Program-made: the position numbers and the translations under genes | Assembly (NCBI GenBank): GCA_910577315.1 | Contig: CAJTME010000003.1 | Location: 186,001 to 250,000 of the forward strand | DNA length: 64,000 nt | Direction: 5' to 3' | DNA from: an uncultured Muribaculaceae bacterium | GTDB lineage: Bacteria > Bacteroidota > Bacteroidia > Bacteroidales > Muribaculaceae | The notes under the pieces: generated by a model | Database searches by the model: none | The model's input: the letters and a program-made list of their open reading frames with translations, nothing else | What the model was told of the DNA's origin: nothing | Shown: positions 38,425-49,100 of the stretch, piece by piece | Position numbering within the stretch: position 1 is the stretch's first letter | How the letters are laid out: each line of letters opens with the position of its first letter

Positions 38425-41058
38425 ATGAAACAATGGTTGCGCAGCCCACGCGTGTGGGGTTTCGTGGTTTCGGTGGCGGTGATGGCCATCGTGTCGCTCG
38501 CGTTCTTCTATCCCGACAATTTCGAGGGTAACTCGCTGCGTCAGGCCGACATGCAGCAGGGCATAGCCAACGGCCAGGAAACCAAGGCATATTTTGAAGA
38601 GACCGGCCAGAAAGCCCTGTGGACCAACGCCCTGTTCAGCGGCATGCCCACCTTCCAGATTTCGCCCACCTACCCCTCCAACGCCCTGTTCGACTGGCTC
38701 AACGAGGTTTACGGCCTCGGACTGCCCTCGCCGTCCAACCTGCTGTTCATGATGATGTTCGGATTCTTCATCCTGCTGTTCGTGATGGAAATGCGCTGGT
38801 ACTACGCCCTGATCGGTGCCATCGCCTGGGGCTTCTCATCGTATTTCATAATCATCATCGGAGCCGGACACATCTGGAAGTTCATCACCCTCACCTACAT
38901 TCCCCCCACCATAGCCGGCCTCGTGCTCACCTACCGAGGCCGCTACATCTGCGGCGCAGCCATGACGGCGCTTTTCGCCATGCTGCAGCTCAACGCCAAC
39001 CACCCGCAGATGACCTATTACTTCGCCTTCGTCATGGCCGCGCTGGTAATCGCATGGCTCGTCGAAGCCGTCCGCGGCAAGAAGGTGCGCCGCTGGGCAA
39101 TCGCCACCGCCGTCACCGCCGGTGCCGGAATCCTGGCCGTAGGGGCCAATCTGCCAAGCCTTTACAACACCTACGAATACGCCAAGGAAACCAAGCGCTC
39201 GCAAAGCGAGCTTACTCCCCTACCCTCGGCCAACGGCGCCGAAACCGCCCCGAAACCCACCGGCGGCATGCCCTATCAGGACATCGTCGGCTGGAGCTAC
39301 GGCCAGTCGGAAACATTCTCGCTGCTCGTTCCAAACATCAAGGGCGGCGCCACCGCCAAGCCCGAACAGGGCGGAATGGTTCACATGGGCCTCGACCGCC
39401 TCGACGACGCCAGGCAATACGAAAATTCAGCCGCCGGCTCGCTGCTGCCCTACCTGCCGCAGTATTTCAACGATTCGGAGGGCACAAACGGCCCCGTTTA
39501 TGTCGGCGCCATTATCTGCGCCCTGTTCCTGCTGGGCTGCGCCATCGTCAAGGGACCGGTCAAATGGGCGCTGGTCGTAATGACCGTATTCTCAATCGTG
39601 CTCGCATGGGGTTCGAACTTCGCCGCACTCACCGACCTGTTCATCTATAACTTCCCGATGTACAACAAGTTCCGCGCGGTCGAAAGCATACTTGTCATCG
39701 CCGAATTCACCATGCCCCTGTTGGCTATCATGGCCCTGCACCGCCTGCTCACCACACCCGACGCCATCAAAATCTACTCGCGCCCGCTGTTCATCAGCTT
39801 CGGAATCTGCGCCCTCATCGCCCTGCTCGCAATTGTCGCACCGGGTGTTTTCGGCGAGGCCATCACATCCCAAGACCGCGCCACCGCCACACAAATCACG
39901 GCCCAGGTAACGCAGATGGCCGAACAATACGGCTATTCCCCCGCCGAAATACAGCAGATTGCCTACCAATATTCACTCTCCAACCCCGAGAACATCCGCG
40001 CAATCGAGGATTTACGCTACGGAATGGTTAGGAGCGACGGCTGGCATACACTGATTTTTGTCGTACTTGCCGGCGGACTGCTGTTCAGCTACCTCAAGGG
40101 ATGGCTCAAACGCGGCCTCGCCGTCGCAGGCGTCGGAGCGCTCATTCTCATCGACCTCTATTCGACCGACAAACGCTACGTTGCCCACGACAGTTTCGTG
40201 GCCGTCAACGCCGCCGAACCATTTATCCAACCCGACGCGATAGACAACCTCATCACTCAGGATCAGGGCTATTACCGCGTGATGGATATTCCCGGCTTCT
40301 GGCGCCCCGACCGCTCGTATTTCCACCACATGATAGGCGGCTACCACGCGGCCAAGCTCAACCGATACGAAGACCTCATCCAACGCATCCTGAACCCCGC
40401 CGTTCAGCTCGGCTACATGCCCGAGCTCCGCGACGATTCCGTGCGGGCCTCCTACCCCGCCGACCAACGCGCCATGGCCGACCGCCTCGCGGCCGCCTAC
40501 CGCGTACTCGACATGCTCAACGCCCGCTACATCATCACCGGCGACAAGGACGCCCCCGTGGTGCTCAACACCAACGCCCTGGGCCACGCATGGCTCGTAG
40601 GCTCAGTCAAATATGTCGAGAATGCCGACGCCGAGATGAGCGCCCTCGCCTCGCTCGATCCGTCCCGCGAAGCCGTGGCCGACGCCCGCTTCGCCGAAAC
40701 CCTCGGCAACGCCACTGCCTCGCTCGCCCCCGGCGACACCATCCGCCTCACATCCTACGCCCCCAACCGCGTCACATACGAGAGCGACACCCGCACCGCC
40801 GCCACAGGCGTATTCTCCGAGGTTTGGTTCCCCTGGGGCTGGAAAGCCACAATAGACGGCACTCCCGCTCCGCTCGCAAGGGTGAACTACGTTCTCCGCG
40901 CCATGCACATCCCTGCCGGAAAACACGAGATTGAGATGACCTTCGACCCCGACTCGATTCACGTCACCGCCGGCATCGCCTACGCCGCCGTCTCGATTAT
41001 CTACATCCTCGTCCTCCTGGCACTTTTCGTCGAATACCGCCGCCGTGTTAGGAACTGA
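38425..41058 (+). CDS. YfhO family membrane protein (GT-C type)
   Basis: The 877-residue protein has many transmembrane segments in residues 1-560, among them WGFVVSVAVMAIVSLAFFY and LLFMMMFGFFILLFVMEM, and a soluble C-terminal part (about 570-840). It ends with a transmembrane helix (ITAGIAYAAVSIIYILVLLALFVEY) and RRRVRN. YfhO proteins are GT-C-like and in Gram-positives glycosylate lipoteichoic acid; in Bacteroidetes the substrate is not known to me. Early FYPDNFEGNSLRQADMQQGI is typical of the Bacteroidetes subgroup. It overlaps the following short gene by 14 nt. Confidence 0.9.
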   Translation: MKQWLRSPRVWGFVVSVAVMAIVSLAFFYPDNFEGNSLRQADMQQGIANGQETKAYFEETGQKALWTNALFSGMPTFQISPTYPSNALFDWLNEVYGLGLPSPSNLLFMMMFGFFILLFVMEMRWYYALIGAIAWGFSSYFIIIIGAGHIWKFITLTYIPPTIAGLVLTYRGRYICGAAMTALFAMLQLNANHPQMTYYFAFVMAALVIAWLVEAVRGKKVRRWAIATAVTAGAGILAVGANLPSLYNTYEYAKETKRSQSELTPLPSANGAETAPKPTGGMPYQDIVGWSYGQSETFSLLVPNIKGGATAKPEQGGMVHMGLDRLDDARQYENSAAGSLLPYLPQYFNDSEGTNGPVYVGAIICALFLLGCAIVKGPVKWALVVMTVFSIVLAWGSNFAALTDLFIYNFPMYNKFRAVESILVIAEFTMPLLAIMALHRLLTTPDAIKIYSRPLFISFGICALIALLAIVAPGVFGEAITSQDRATATQITAQVTQMAEQYGYSPAEIQQIAYQYSLSNPENIRAIEDLRYGMVRSDGWHTLIFVVLAGGLLFSYLKGWLKRGLAVAGVGALILIDLYSTDKRYVAHDSFVAVNAAEPFIQPDAIDNLITQDQGYYRVMDIPGFWRPDRSYFHHMIGGYHAAKLNRYEDLIQRILNPAVQLGYMPELRDDSVRASYPADQRAMADRLAAAYRVLDMLNARYIITGDKDAPVVLNTNALGHAWLVGSVKYVENADAEMSALASLDPSREAVADARFAETLGNATASLAPGDTIRLTSYAPNRVTYESDTRTAATGVFSEVWFPWGWKATIDGTPAPLARVNYVLRAMHIPAGKHEIEMTFDPDSIHVTAGIAYAAVSIIYILVLLALFVEYRRRVRN

Positions 41059-41557
41059 CTGGTATAAGCGTTGGCGCCACGCCCGCGGTTTCGGCATCCA
41101 CTCGCCCTCGGCCTATCGCCTTGTGCGCGAGGTGCTGCGCCCCGGCAACGCCTATGCCTACTATGCTTATGAGGACATAGGGCGCGCCCGGCGTGCCCTA
41201 CCCAACCTGCTGTCGCAGAACGAGCTGGAACTCATTTTCAGGCTGTTGCTCCACTTCCGGCCCGCTTCGGTCTGCATACCCTCCGGGCCGTCGCGCGCAA
41301 CCCTTGAATTCGTCGTAAAGACAGCGTTACCGGGCGCCACACTCACCACCGGCCCCGCCGAAATGGCCATAGTCGAGGGTCGGGAATCCGTTCCGCCGTC
41401 AGGGGCAACCATCGTCTACTTCACCGACTCGTCCAATCCGTCCCTCGCCACACTTGCCGACGCCGTCACAACCGGCCACATCCTCCGCAACCCCACCCGC
41501 GCCCTCGTCATCACCACCCCCCGCCTCCCCAAACAAACCTTCCAGATAAGCTTCTGA
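41045..41557 (+). CDS. Short protein related to SAM-dependent methyltransferases (divergent or degenerate)
   Basis: The 170-residue protein starts at GTG inside the end of the YfhO gene. RHARGFGIHSPSAYRLVREVL matches the N-terminus (HG-HSPF-Y) of a Bacteroidetes class I methyltransferase family of about 230-250 residues. The expected SAM-binding glycine motif is absent; the equivalent region reads ASVCIPSGPSRATLEFV. The shorter length also suggests loss of catalysis. It may be a decaying gene or a specialised non-enzymatic relative. Reading frame and codon use still look normal. Confidence 0.5.
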   Translation: MLGTDWYKRWRHARGFGIHSPSAYRLVREVLRPGNAYAYYAYEDIGRARRALPNLLSQNELELIFRLLLHFRPASVCIPSGPSRATLEFVVKTALPGATLTTGPAEMAIVEGRESVPPSGATIVYFTDSSNPSLATLADAVTTGHILRNPTRALVITTPRLPKQTFQISF

Positions 41558-41580
41558 GCATAAAATAATCAACCGGCCCC

Positions 41581-43488
41581 ATGAATCTCACAGAAAACGA
41601 TGTACTTGAACTACTGCAATTTGGTGAACATTCGGAATTTGAGGTAAAAGAAGCCCGAAAAAGTTTACCAAAGGATGTATGGCCCACCTACTCCGCATTT
41701 GCAAATACACGAGGCGGAATAATCATCTTAGGCATAAAGGAACATCTCGATAAGACTGGTATTGAGCGGTTTGAGATATGCGGGGTGGACGCACCTCACA
41801 AAATTCTGTCCGAATTTTACAGCACCCTGAACAACCCGCAAAAGGTCAGCCGAAACATCATAGGAAGCAATGACACACAAGTGCTCACCATTAACGGTAG
41901 AAGCCTGATTTGCATATATGTTCCTGAAGCGGAATACAGGCAAAAGCCCATATACCTGCATGGCAACATGGTGACCCATTCTTACAAACGTTCTTTTGAA
42001 GGTGACACTCATTTACCAGAAGATGAACTGAGGATGATTTTGCGTGACGCAAACGAAAGTGACAACGACCTGCGTCTTATGGAAAACTACGGTCTTGAAG
42101 ATATTGATCAGGAAACCCTCCATCGCTACCGCAATGCGTTCAATATAAAGAATATAGCCCATACTTTCGCAGATTTTCCCGATAAGGAATTCCTCATTCA
42201 CATGGGAGGATATGTAAAAGACCGTGCGACAGGAAAAGAGGGGCTCACTCTTGCCGGTCTTATGATGTTCGGAAAAGGTTTATCAATAAGAGAACGTTTT
42301 CCCAACTTCCGAATGGATTATCTTGATTTAAGCAATATAGTTCCCGGCAGCAATTTAAAATGGAACGACCGCGTCACCTATGACGGACGCTGGGAAAATA
42401 ACCTTTACAATTTCATAAATATCGTGCTCAGCAAACTATCAAACAGCCTGCCGAGCCCCGGAGAGGTGAAAGGTGTGATTAGGGAAGACGGGGGACCGAT
42501 ATTAAAAGCCATAAGAGAGGCTGTCATAAACTCTGTAATACATTGCGAACTTGGCATAGACGGTGTCCTGAGAATTGAACGTCATGAAAATGAGATTGTC
42601 CTAAGGAACCCGGGATGTCTCAAGATTTCAGCAAAGAAAATATATGCAGGAAACTATACAAAAGCCAGAAATCCTAAAATACAGGATATGCTGCGCCTGC
42701 TTGGTTACGGAGACAATATAGGCTCGGGATTTCTTGCTATTCTAAAAGCATGGAAAGAAGAATCATGGATGCGCCCTGAACTGGAGGAGGATAAAGAAAT
42801 ACATGAGGTAAAACTCACTCTTAGAATGGCTTCCGTTTTGGCTCCGGAAATTCTTATTCAGGCCAAAGAGCTGTTCGGACAACATTTTGACGGCCTGTCA
42901 GCTGATGAAAAAGAATGTCTGTCTCTTCTGATGGCCGACAATTGCACGTCAAATTCCGACCTGCAGAGCCTGACTGGAAAAAACAGCTGGGAAATCAACC
43001 GTATTCTGTCGTCGCTGGTCAACAAACGCTTCCTTATAGTTCATAGCAACGGACGATGGACCACTTATGAGGTTAATCACAATTATATCAAAGCGCAGAT
43101 AAATCCCAAAAAAGGCCAACCGCAAAAGTCAGATAAAAACGCTTTTGCCCATCCGGGAAGTCTTCAGGCAAATAACAGACAGAATATTTCCCCCGAAAAC
43201 GCCATTGCTAATCAAGCTGTTACCCTCTTCACTGATGATGAGCAGATAAATGAGCAGATAAATGAGCAGATAAAACAAATAAATCATAATACAGCTCTCA
43301 CAGACATTCAAAAGAACATTCTGCGTCTGATGGCTCTTACACCTCAAATCACCCTTGAAGAAATTTCACAGCGCCTTGACATAACAATTCCAACACTCAG
43401 GTATCAGCGCAAAGTCATGTCTAAAATCGTGATAATAACCCATGAAGGCTCTAACAAAAAAGGATTCTGGCGTCTGACGTTCATCTGA
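41581..43488 (+). CDS. AlbA_2-domain/ATPase-like regulator (Schlafen AlbA-type), acquired
   Basis: The 635-residue protein has an AlbA_2 domain (about 10-130, EHSEFEVKEARKSLPKDVWPTYSAFANTRGGIIILGI), then a GHKL-type ATPase-like region (about 330-410, AIREAVINSVIHCELGIDGVLRIERHENEIVLRNPG) and a C-terminal part with winged-helix pieces. An insert made of three 12-bp tandem repeats encodes NEQINEQI. Base composition is clearly AT-richer than its neighbours, which suggests horizontal transfer. Family members are putative transcriptional regulators and some occur in defence islands; the function is unknown. Confidence 0.8.
   Translation: MNLTENDVLELLQFGEHSEFEVKEARKSLPKDVWPTYSAFANTRGGIIILGIKEHLDKTGIERFEICGVDAPHKILSEFYSTLNNPQKVSRNIIGSNDTQVLTINGRSLICIYVPEAEYRQKPIYLHGNMVTHSYKRSFEGDTHLPEDELRMILRDANESDNDLRLMENYGLEDIDQETLHRYRNAFNIKNIAHTFADFPDKEFLIHMGGYVKDRATGKEGLTLAGLMMFGKGLSIRERFPNFRMDYLDLSNIVPGSNLKWNDRVTYDGRWENNLYNFINIVLSKLSNSLPSPGEVKGVIREDGGPILKAIREAVINSVIHCELGIDGVLRIERHENEIVLRNPGCLKISAKKIYAGNYTKARNPKIQDMLRLLGYGDNIGSGFLAILKAWKEESWMRPELEEDKEIHEVKLTLRMASVLAPEILIQAKELFGQHFDGLSADEKECLSLLMADNCTSNSDLQSLTGKNSWEINRILSSLVNKRFLIVHSNGRWTTYEVNHNYIKAQINPKKGQPQKSDKNAFAHPGSLQANNRQNISPENAIANQAVTLFTDDEQINEQINEQIKQINHNTALTDIQKNILRLMALTPQITLEEISQRLDITIPTLRYQRKVMSKIVIITHEGSNKKGFWRLTFI
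43240..43275 (+). repeat. Three 12-bp tandem repeats in the AlbA_2 gene
   Basis: The unit GAGCAGATAAAT is repeated three times (the last ends AAA). Copy changes keep the frame, adding or removing four residues (EQIN). Confidence 0.9.
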
Positions 43489-43501
43489 GAAATGTATAAA
43501 A

Positions 43502-43553
43502 TATATGAAACCGGAGCATATAGGGCGATACCTATATGCTCCGGTTTCATATA
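43502..43553. terminator. Long bidirectional hairpin terminator
   Basis: The arms at 43502-43524 and 43531-43553 pair perfectly over 23 bp (core GAAACCGGAGCATATAGG / CCTATATGCTCCGGTTTC) with a 6-nt loop. It separates the convergent AlbA_2 gene and the 822-residue surface-protein gene. Confidence 0.85.
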
Positions 43554-43561
43554 CACTGATT

Positions 43562-46030
43562 TTATTTCACAACGACGCTGCCGGTGGTGACGGTGCCGTC
43601 TGCGGCGGTGGCGCGGACAATCACAACCTGGCCGGGAGCCGGAGCGGCGGCGGGACGGCCCTGGAGGTCGAAGTATTCAACCTGCACGGTGGGATCGGCA
43701 AGGATGCCGGCGATGCCGCTCACGCCGAAGTCAATGGTCGAGAGACCGGGAACGGCGGCATACTCGGGAGCCATGCCATCAGGACATTTGCCCTTGCAGC
43801 CAGCCTTGATGCCCTCAAAAGCGTCCTCTGCGACGGCAGGAACAGTTTCCGAAGTGAAAATCACGCTGGCAAGCGACGAACAGCCCTTGAAGGCTCCGGC
43901 CTTGATGTCTTCCAGACCCTTGCCGAACTGCACGGCACGCAGCGATGTGCAGTCAGCAAAAGCGTTCTCGCCGATAGTCATGATATTTTCAGGCATGCTC
44001 ACCGACACAATATCAGTATTGCCCTTGTAGGCTTCCGTGCCGATTCCGATCACACTGTATGACACACCGTCAAATGTAATGAACTCAGGCACAGAGTACA
44101 GCGGTGTATGACCAAGGTACTCCTTGACAATGATTTCATGCACGTCAAGCGAGTTTGTCACGATTGAGAACACATGTTCGTCGATAGTGAACTCGGTGAA
44201 CGGCGGGCGCGGAACAGAGACCGTTACAGGCAAGCTGAGCGGAGCCTCGATGTCGGCATACACGGCCTTGACGGCTATGGAGTAGGGGGTACGGTAATCA
44301 GCGGCCTGGAAAGTCCACGGCGATTCAACCTCGCCCACGCTCACGCCATCGACAAATCCCTCGAAACTAAGCACTTCAGCATATTCAGTCGACGGATTCT
44401 CCCAGGTCAGGTCAGCGGTACAGAGTTCGGAATCATATTCAACACCAATCGCGCCTACCGACGGATAATTGAGCAGCATTATATCATCGAGAATGGCAGC
44501 GAGCGTTGACGTGGGAGCCGACACATGGAAGCGGACGGCAACGGAGCGTGCCCCGGTAGCCTGAAGGGGAAGGAAGACGCGGCGCCATTCAGCGGTGGTG
44601 ACGCCATCGGCTATGGCAACTTTCTGGAGTTCCTCATACTCAGCACCATCTTCCGACAGTTCAACGGAAATCGTGATGTCATTGTCGGGAATGGCGTAGT
44701 ACCAGAACGAAAGACCCAGGCAAGTCGCGTCCTCTACGTTTATTTTATAGGAAGTCAAGTCGTTTGACGCATTTCCACGGGACTGCGCGTAGTCGACATA
44801 CACAAGTCCGCTACCCGAGTGAGGTTTAACAGTGTGACCGCTGTACTCTGCCTCGGTGGCTTCGTAGAACTGACAGTAATATGACGAATAGCCGAACGTC
44901 CACAGATTGTCGGCACCGCCGTCAAAAGTTTCTACAAATGGCAGCGACTCGGCCGGGCCAACCATAAGGTCATACGTGTAAGCTGAATAGCTGCTTCCGC
45001 CTTGGCCGACCGAGTTGCAGGCCTGAACCTCATAGCGCACCGCACGGGGAAATTCCATGTCAGTGCCGTAGTCAATGTATTCGGTCTCTTTCAGGTCGGT
45101 GACAATCTGTTCACGCTGCGATGCCGTGGGACCCCAGCAGCGGAAGACTGTATAATATGTGTCGGCCGGATCAATCGCGCCGTAATTCTCGCCGGAGTCA
45201 GGAGCGGTCCACGAGATGCGGTTGCCGCCTTCAACGGCCTCCGCAACGACTGGGTAGGGGGCCGACGGCACGTCAAAGCCCACATAAGTGTAGGTCGACG
45301 TCTCGCAATACCCGAAATTCGAAACGCATTTCACCACATAGCGGTTCTCGGCATTAGGGGTGGGGTGGGTATCCGTGTATACGTAGGTCTTGCCTTTTTC
45401 TGGATTGTCGATAGTTCCGATAAGTTCAGTTTCGTACGGCCAGGTGCTGGCGTTGGTAACCCGATAAAACTCAATGGCAGTCATATCGACTGGAATATCC
45501 TTATTCGCGTTTGTCTTGGCAGGCACAAGCACCGATATGTCAACCTGGAAACCGCCGTCGGGATTATCAACTGATGTCGCAGTAACCGACTGATATGCAA
45601 ACGAAAAGTCGATGCCGGGTTTGATGCTTCCGTAGCCCTGCGAACCTTTCACACCGTTAATCGATGGCACGGAATAATAAGTATAGTCATAGCCATACTG
45701 CCATGCCGGCACAGCTTCGTCGGTGAAATTCACCGATTCTCCGGGAGCAAGCCCGCTGAACGACGCAACCTCGACATTGCTTTCGTCGAGCGAGTAGCAC
45801 GAACGCGTCACGACTACGTCGATTTTCGTCCCCTCGGGAAGCGCCTGCCATGAGGCGGAGTTCACAGGTGCGGTGAGTGTGCCGACCACCTCGCCTTCAT
45901 CGCCCCCAATTTCAAAAGTCATCGTCAGTGACGGAGCCCCGGGCACAAGGGTCTGCGCCTGAACCACAGCCGGCACGGCAAGCGCCGATACAATGGCTAT
46001 GGCAGGGACAAGAGTACGGAAAATTGCCAT
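43562..46030 (-). CDS. Large secreted protein with FN3-like, leucine-rich and T9SS-like domains
   Basis: The 822-residue protein has a signal peptide (AIVSALAVPAVVQA). Domains in order are FN3-like beta modules (about 150-350), a choice-of-anchor/MAM-like region (about 365-530, FVETFDGGADNLWTFGY...), another FN3-like region (530-620), and BspA-type leucine-rich repeats (about 620-745, IGTEAYKGNTDIVSVSMPENIMTIGENAFADCTSLRAV). The end VEYFDLQGRPAAAPAPGQ... is T9SS-like. BspA-like repeats often mediate adhesion. The -7 box TATTTTTG lies at 46073-46080. The divergent neighbour shares the anchor/FN3 style. Confidence 0.8.
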   Translation of the reverse strand: MAIFRTLVPAIAIVSALAVPAVVQAQTLVPGAPSLTMTFEIGGDEGEVVGTLTAPVNSASWQALPEGTKIDVVVTRSCYSLDESNVEVASFSGLAPGESVNFTDEAVPAWQYGYDYTYYSVPSINGVKGSQGYGSIKPGIDFSFAYQSVTATSVDNPDGGFQVDISVLVPAKTNANKDIPVDMTAIEFYRVTNASTWPYETELIGTIDNPEKGKTYVYTDTHPTPNAENRYVVKCVSNFGYCETSTYTYVGFDVPSAPYPVVAEAVEGGNRISWTAPDSGENYGAIDPADTYYTVFRCWGPTASQREQIVTDLKETEYIDYGTDMEFPRAVRYEVQACNSVGQGGSSYSAYTYDLMVGPAESLPFVETFDGGADNLWTFGYSSYYCQFYEATEAEYSGHTVKPHSGSGLVYVDYAQSRGNASNDLTSYKINVEDATCLGLSFWYYAIPDNDITISVELSEDGAEYEELQKVAIADGVTTAEWRRVFLPLQATGARSVAVRFHVSAPTSTLAAILDDIMLLNYPSVGAIGVEYDSELCTADLTWENPSTEYAEVLSFEGFVDGVSVGEVESPWTFQAADYRTPYSIAVKAVYADIEAPLSLPVTVSVPRPPFTEFTIDEHVFSIVTNSLDVHEIIVKEYLGHTPLYSVPEFITFDGVSYSVIGIGTEAYKGNTDIVSVSMPENIMTIGENAFADCTSLRAVQFGKGLEDIKAGAFKGCSSLASVIFTSETVPAVAEDAFEGIKAGCKGKCPDGMAPEYAAVPGLSTIDFGVSGIAGILADPTVQVEYFDLQGRPAAAPAPGQVVIVRATAADGTVTTGSVVVK

Positions 46031-46072
46031 ACTTGATTAGTTTTAAAGGTTAGATACAAATAAAATTTTTGA

Positions 46073-46119
46073 CAAAAATAAACAAAATTTTTCATACTAC
46101 GAAAAAAATGCTATCTTTG
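46073..46119. promoter_or_regulatory. Divergent promoters for two large surface-protein genes
   Basis: The minus-strand -7 box TATTTTTG (46073-46080) and plus-strand TATCTTTG (46112-46119) are 31 bp apart, so their upstream elements overlap and the two genes may be co-regulated. Confidence 0.55.
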
Positions 46120-46185
46120 CCACAGAAAACCTAACCCGAAGCTATAAGCACACGCTCATACTCACCTTAACATAAACCAAACAGG

Positions 46186-49100
46186 ATGCAACTATCTAAA
46201 AAATCCCTGCTGGCTCTGATGCTCTCCGGTGCCGCCATCGGCACAGTCGCACAGACTCCCCCGGCAAAAGGACAGGCTGCGAAAATGCCTGAATCCTACC
46301 AGAATTTCTTCCCCTCGCAGCTGCAGCAACGCGGACCCCTCACACAGGGACAGGCCGTGGAACTCGTCAAAGGCGCGAAGGCTAACAAATTCATCCCGCG
46401 CCCCCATCTGGCTGGTGCCCCCCTGCGCGCGGCTGCCCAGACCGCTACGGAGTCCAATATCTTCGGCTACCTCTATTTCTTCCAGGGCTCCGAACTTGAA
46501 CAGGGCATGTACCGCATCAATCCCGCCTCGGGCGCAACCTACATGTGGACAGACCAGTACACCGACTGGGCCATGACCATGACTGCCGGCTGGCTGCGCG
46601 ACGGCAAGCTTTGCGGCCTAAACAGCATGCAGTTCATGGGTGGCATCTATGCCTACGGCCAGATTGAGCTCGACCTCATCACCGGTGAACTCCTCGGCTT
46701 CCAGCAGCTGCGCTTCGACGGCGAGGATTTGGTCAACCAATATGTAACCGTGGCCTACCGCGACCTCGACGGACGTGTCTATGGCTACGGCTACGACCCC
46801 GAAGGCACCGGCTACGGATTCAACACAGCCGATGCCGGCAACATCGACACATCCGAAATGATTATCGATGTACCCTCAACCGAGGTGTGCACATCCCTGT
46901 GCTACAACGTGCAGGACGACATGTTCTACGGCGTCAACATGCAGGGCAAGTTTGTCTGCGTCGACACTGAGGGCAACCAGGAAGAACTCTTCGACCTCGG
47001 CATCGCCGACTACCGCGCCACCGTAACCGGCATCACCTACAGCCCCAAGGACGGCAAATATATCTGGAACGCCTACCTCAAGGACGGTTCGTCGGCAATG
47101 TATGCCATCGACCCCGAGGAGCAGACGGCCACCAAACTCTACGACTGCCCCTACGGCGAGGAATACATCTACATGGTATGCTCTGACGACAATACCCTTC
47201 CCACCGCTCCTGCCAAGCCCGTGCTTGACTCCTACTCTTTTGAAGGAGACGCCCTTAACGGCCAGGCAACCTACACCATGCCCGGACGTACCGCCGAGGG
47301 TAATCCTCTTGCCGGACAGCTCGACTGGCGTTTCTTCGTCGACGGCAACGAGACCCTCACCGGCACCGCCGCCGCAGGCTCGAAAGTGAACGTCAACATC
47401 GCCGAAGTCTACAACGGCACCCACACTTTTGCCATGAGCGTGGGTAAGGACGGCGAATACTCCGCTCCGGTAACCTTCACCAAATGGATTGGTTCGGACT
47501 ATCCCGTCGCACCCGAGGACATAACCCTCACCGAAACCAAGCTGACCTGGAAACCCGTCACCGAAGGCACCCACAACGGATACATCGACGCTTCGGCTGT
47601 AAAATATATAGTATATCTCAACGACGTCAAGATCGCCGAGACAAACGCCACAGAATGTGACGTGGAAATGCCCCAGGGCAAGCCTTTCACCAGCTATACC
47701 GCCCAGGTGATTGCCACCGCCGACGGCAAGCAATCCGAGCCCGGTCTGTCGAACTACATCACCTATGGCGACGCCCTTGAAATAAACGGAAAACTCTACT
47801 ACCGTCCCGAGGAAGAGGAATTTGAACTCTTCAAGGCTATCGACCTCGACGGCAAGACCACTGCCGACGGCGAAGTACGCAACTGGCAGTTCTCCACCTA
47901 CATGGGCTTCCCCTCGTTCATGTCGGGAGCCGACGGCGAGGACCTGCTCATCTTCCCGCCCATTAACTTCACCAAGACCGACAAGGCCTACTCTTTCAGC
48001 ATGGAAGCCGGCCTGCGCCTCCACACCGACACCCGCAACACCATCGAGGTATGGATTGGCAAGGAACCCACCTTCGAGGGCATGACCCAGCGCATAATGG
48101 CGCCCTACGCCCCGCAGAACATGCTCGCCGACGTGCTCACCGAATACTTTGCCGTAAATGAGCCCGGCACATACTACATCGGCATCCTCACCAAGACCGA
48201 CGCTGTCGGCATCCACATCTCCGAACTCACCGTGGCCGAGACCGACCGCGACGCCGACGTGCCTCAGAACGTCCAGGACCTCAACGTTATCCCCGACGCG
48301 ACCGGTGCCCTTACCGCAACAGTCGAGTTCACAATGCCCTCAAAGACCGCCAACGGCAAAGACATCGCATCCGACGCGACTCTTACCGCCAACGTCGTTT
48401 CGCGCGAATTTGTCATCAACCATCCCGAGCAGGGAGAGGTGACGGCTACAAAGACCGTTACAGGCGCCCCCGGCTCGAAACAATCGGTTGAGATAGAGAC
48501 CCTCCAGAACGACAACACCATCGGTGTCACCTGCACCCTCGACGGTCGCAGCGGATCGGAAGCCACCGCATCGGTATTCACCGGCGTCGTGAAACCCTAT
48601 ACAGTCCAGAACCTCAAGGCAACCATATCCAGCGACAACATGGACGTAACACTCACCTGGACTCCCCCCGTAAGCTCAGGCGATGAGAACGGCCCCATTG
48701 GTGACACATTCTACTATTCTCTGTGGTACTACGCCGACGGTTGGGAATTCCTCCAGGGCATCGGCTGGGATGAGCTTTCAACCGTTGTAGGCCTTGACCC
48801 GGGAGCCCCCCAGAACTACTACAACCTCGGTATCATGGCGATGAACGCCGCCGGACAAAGCGACTACATCGCATCGCAGACCGTCGTCATCGGCACTCCC
48901 TACACCCTGCCCATGGACGAGACCTTCCCCAACTATGAAGAAACCTACTGGCCCATCACAATGCAGCGTCCTTCGTCCGAATACAACGGCACCTACTGGA
49001 TGGTCGACGATCCCACCGAAGTCTCTCCCATCTTCGCCAACGAAACCGGCGTGGCCTACATCGGCTTTATCGGCGATGAAGGCCTCAGGAGCGCATACAG

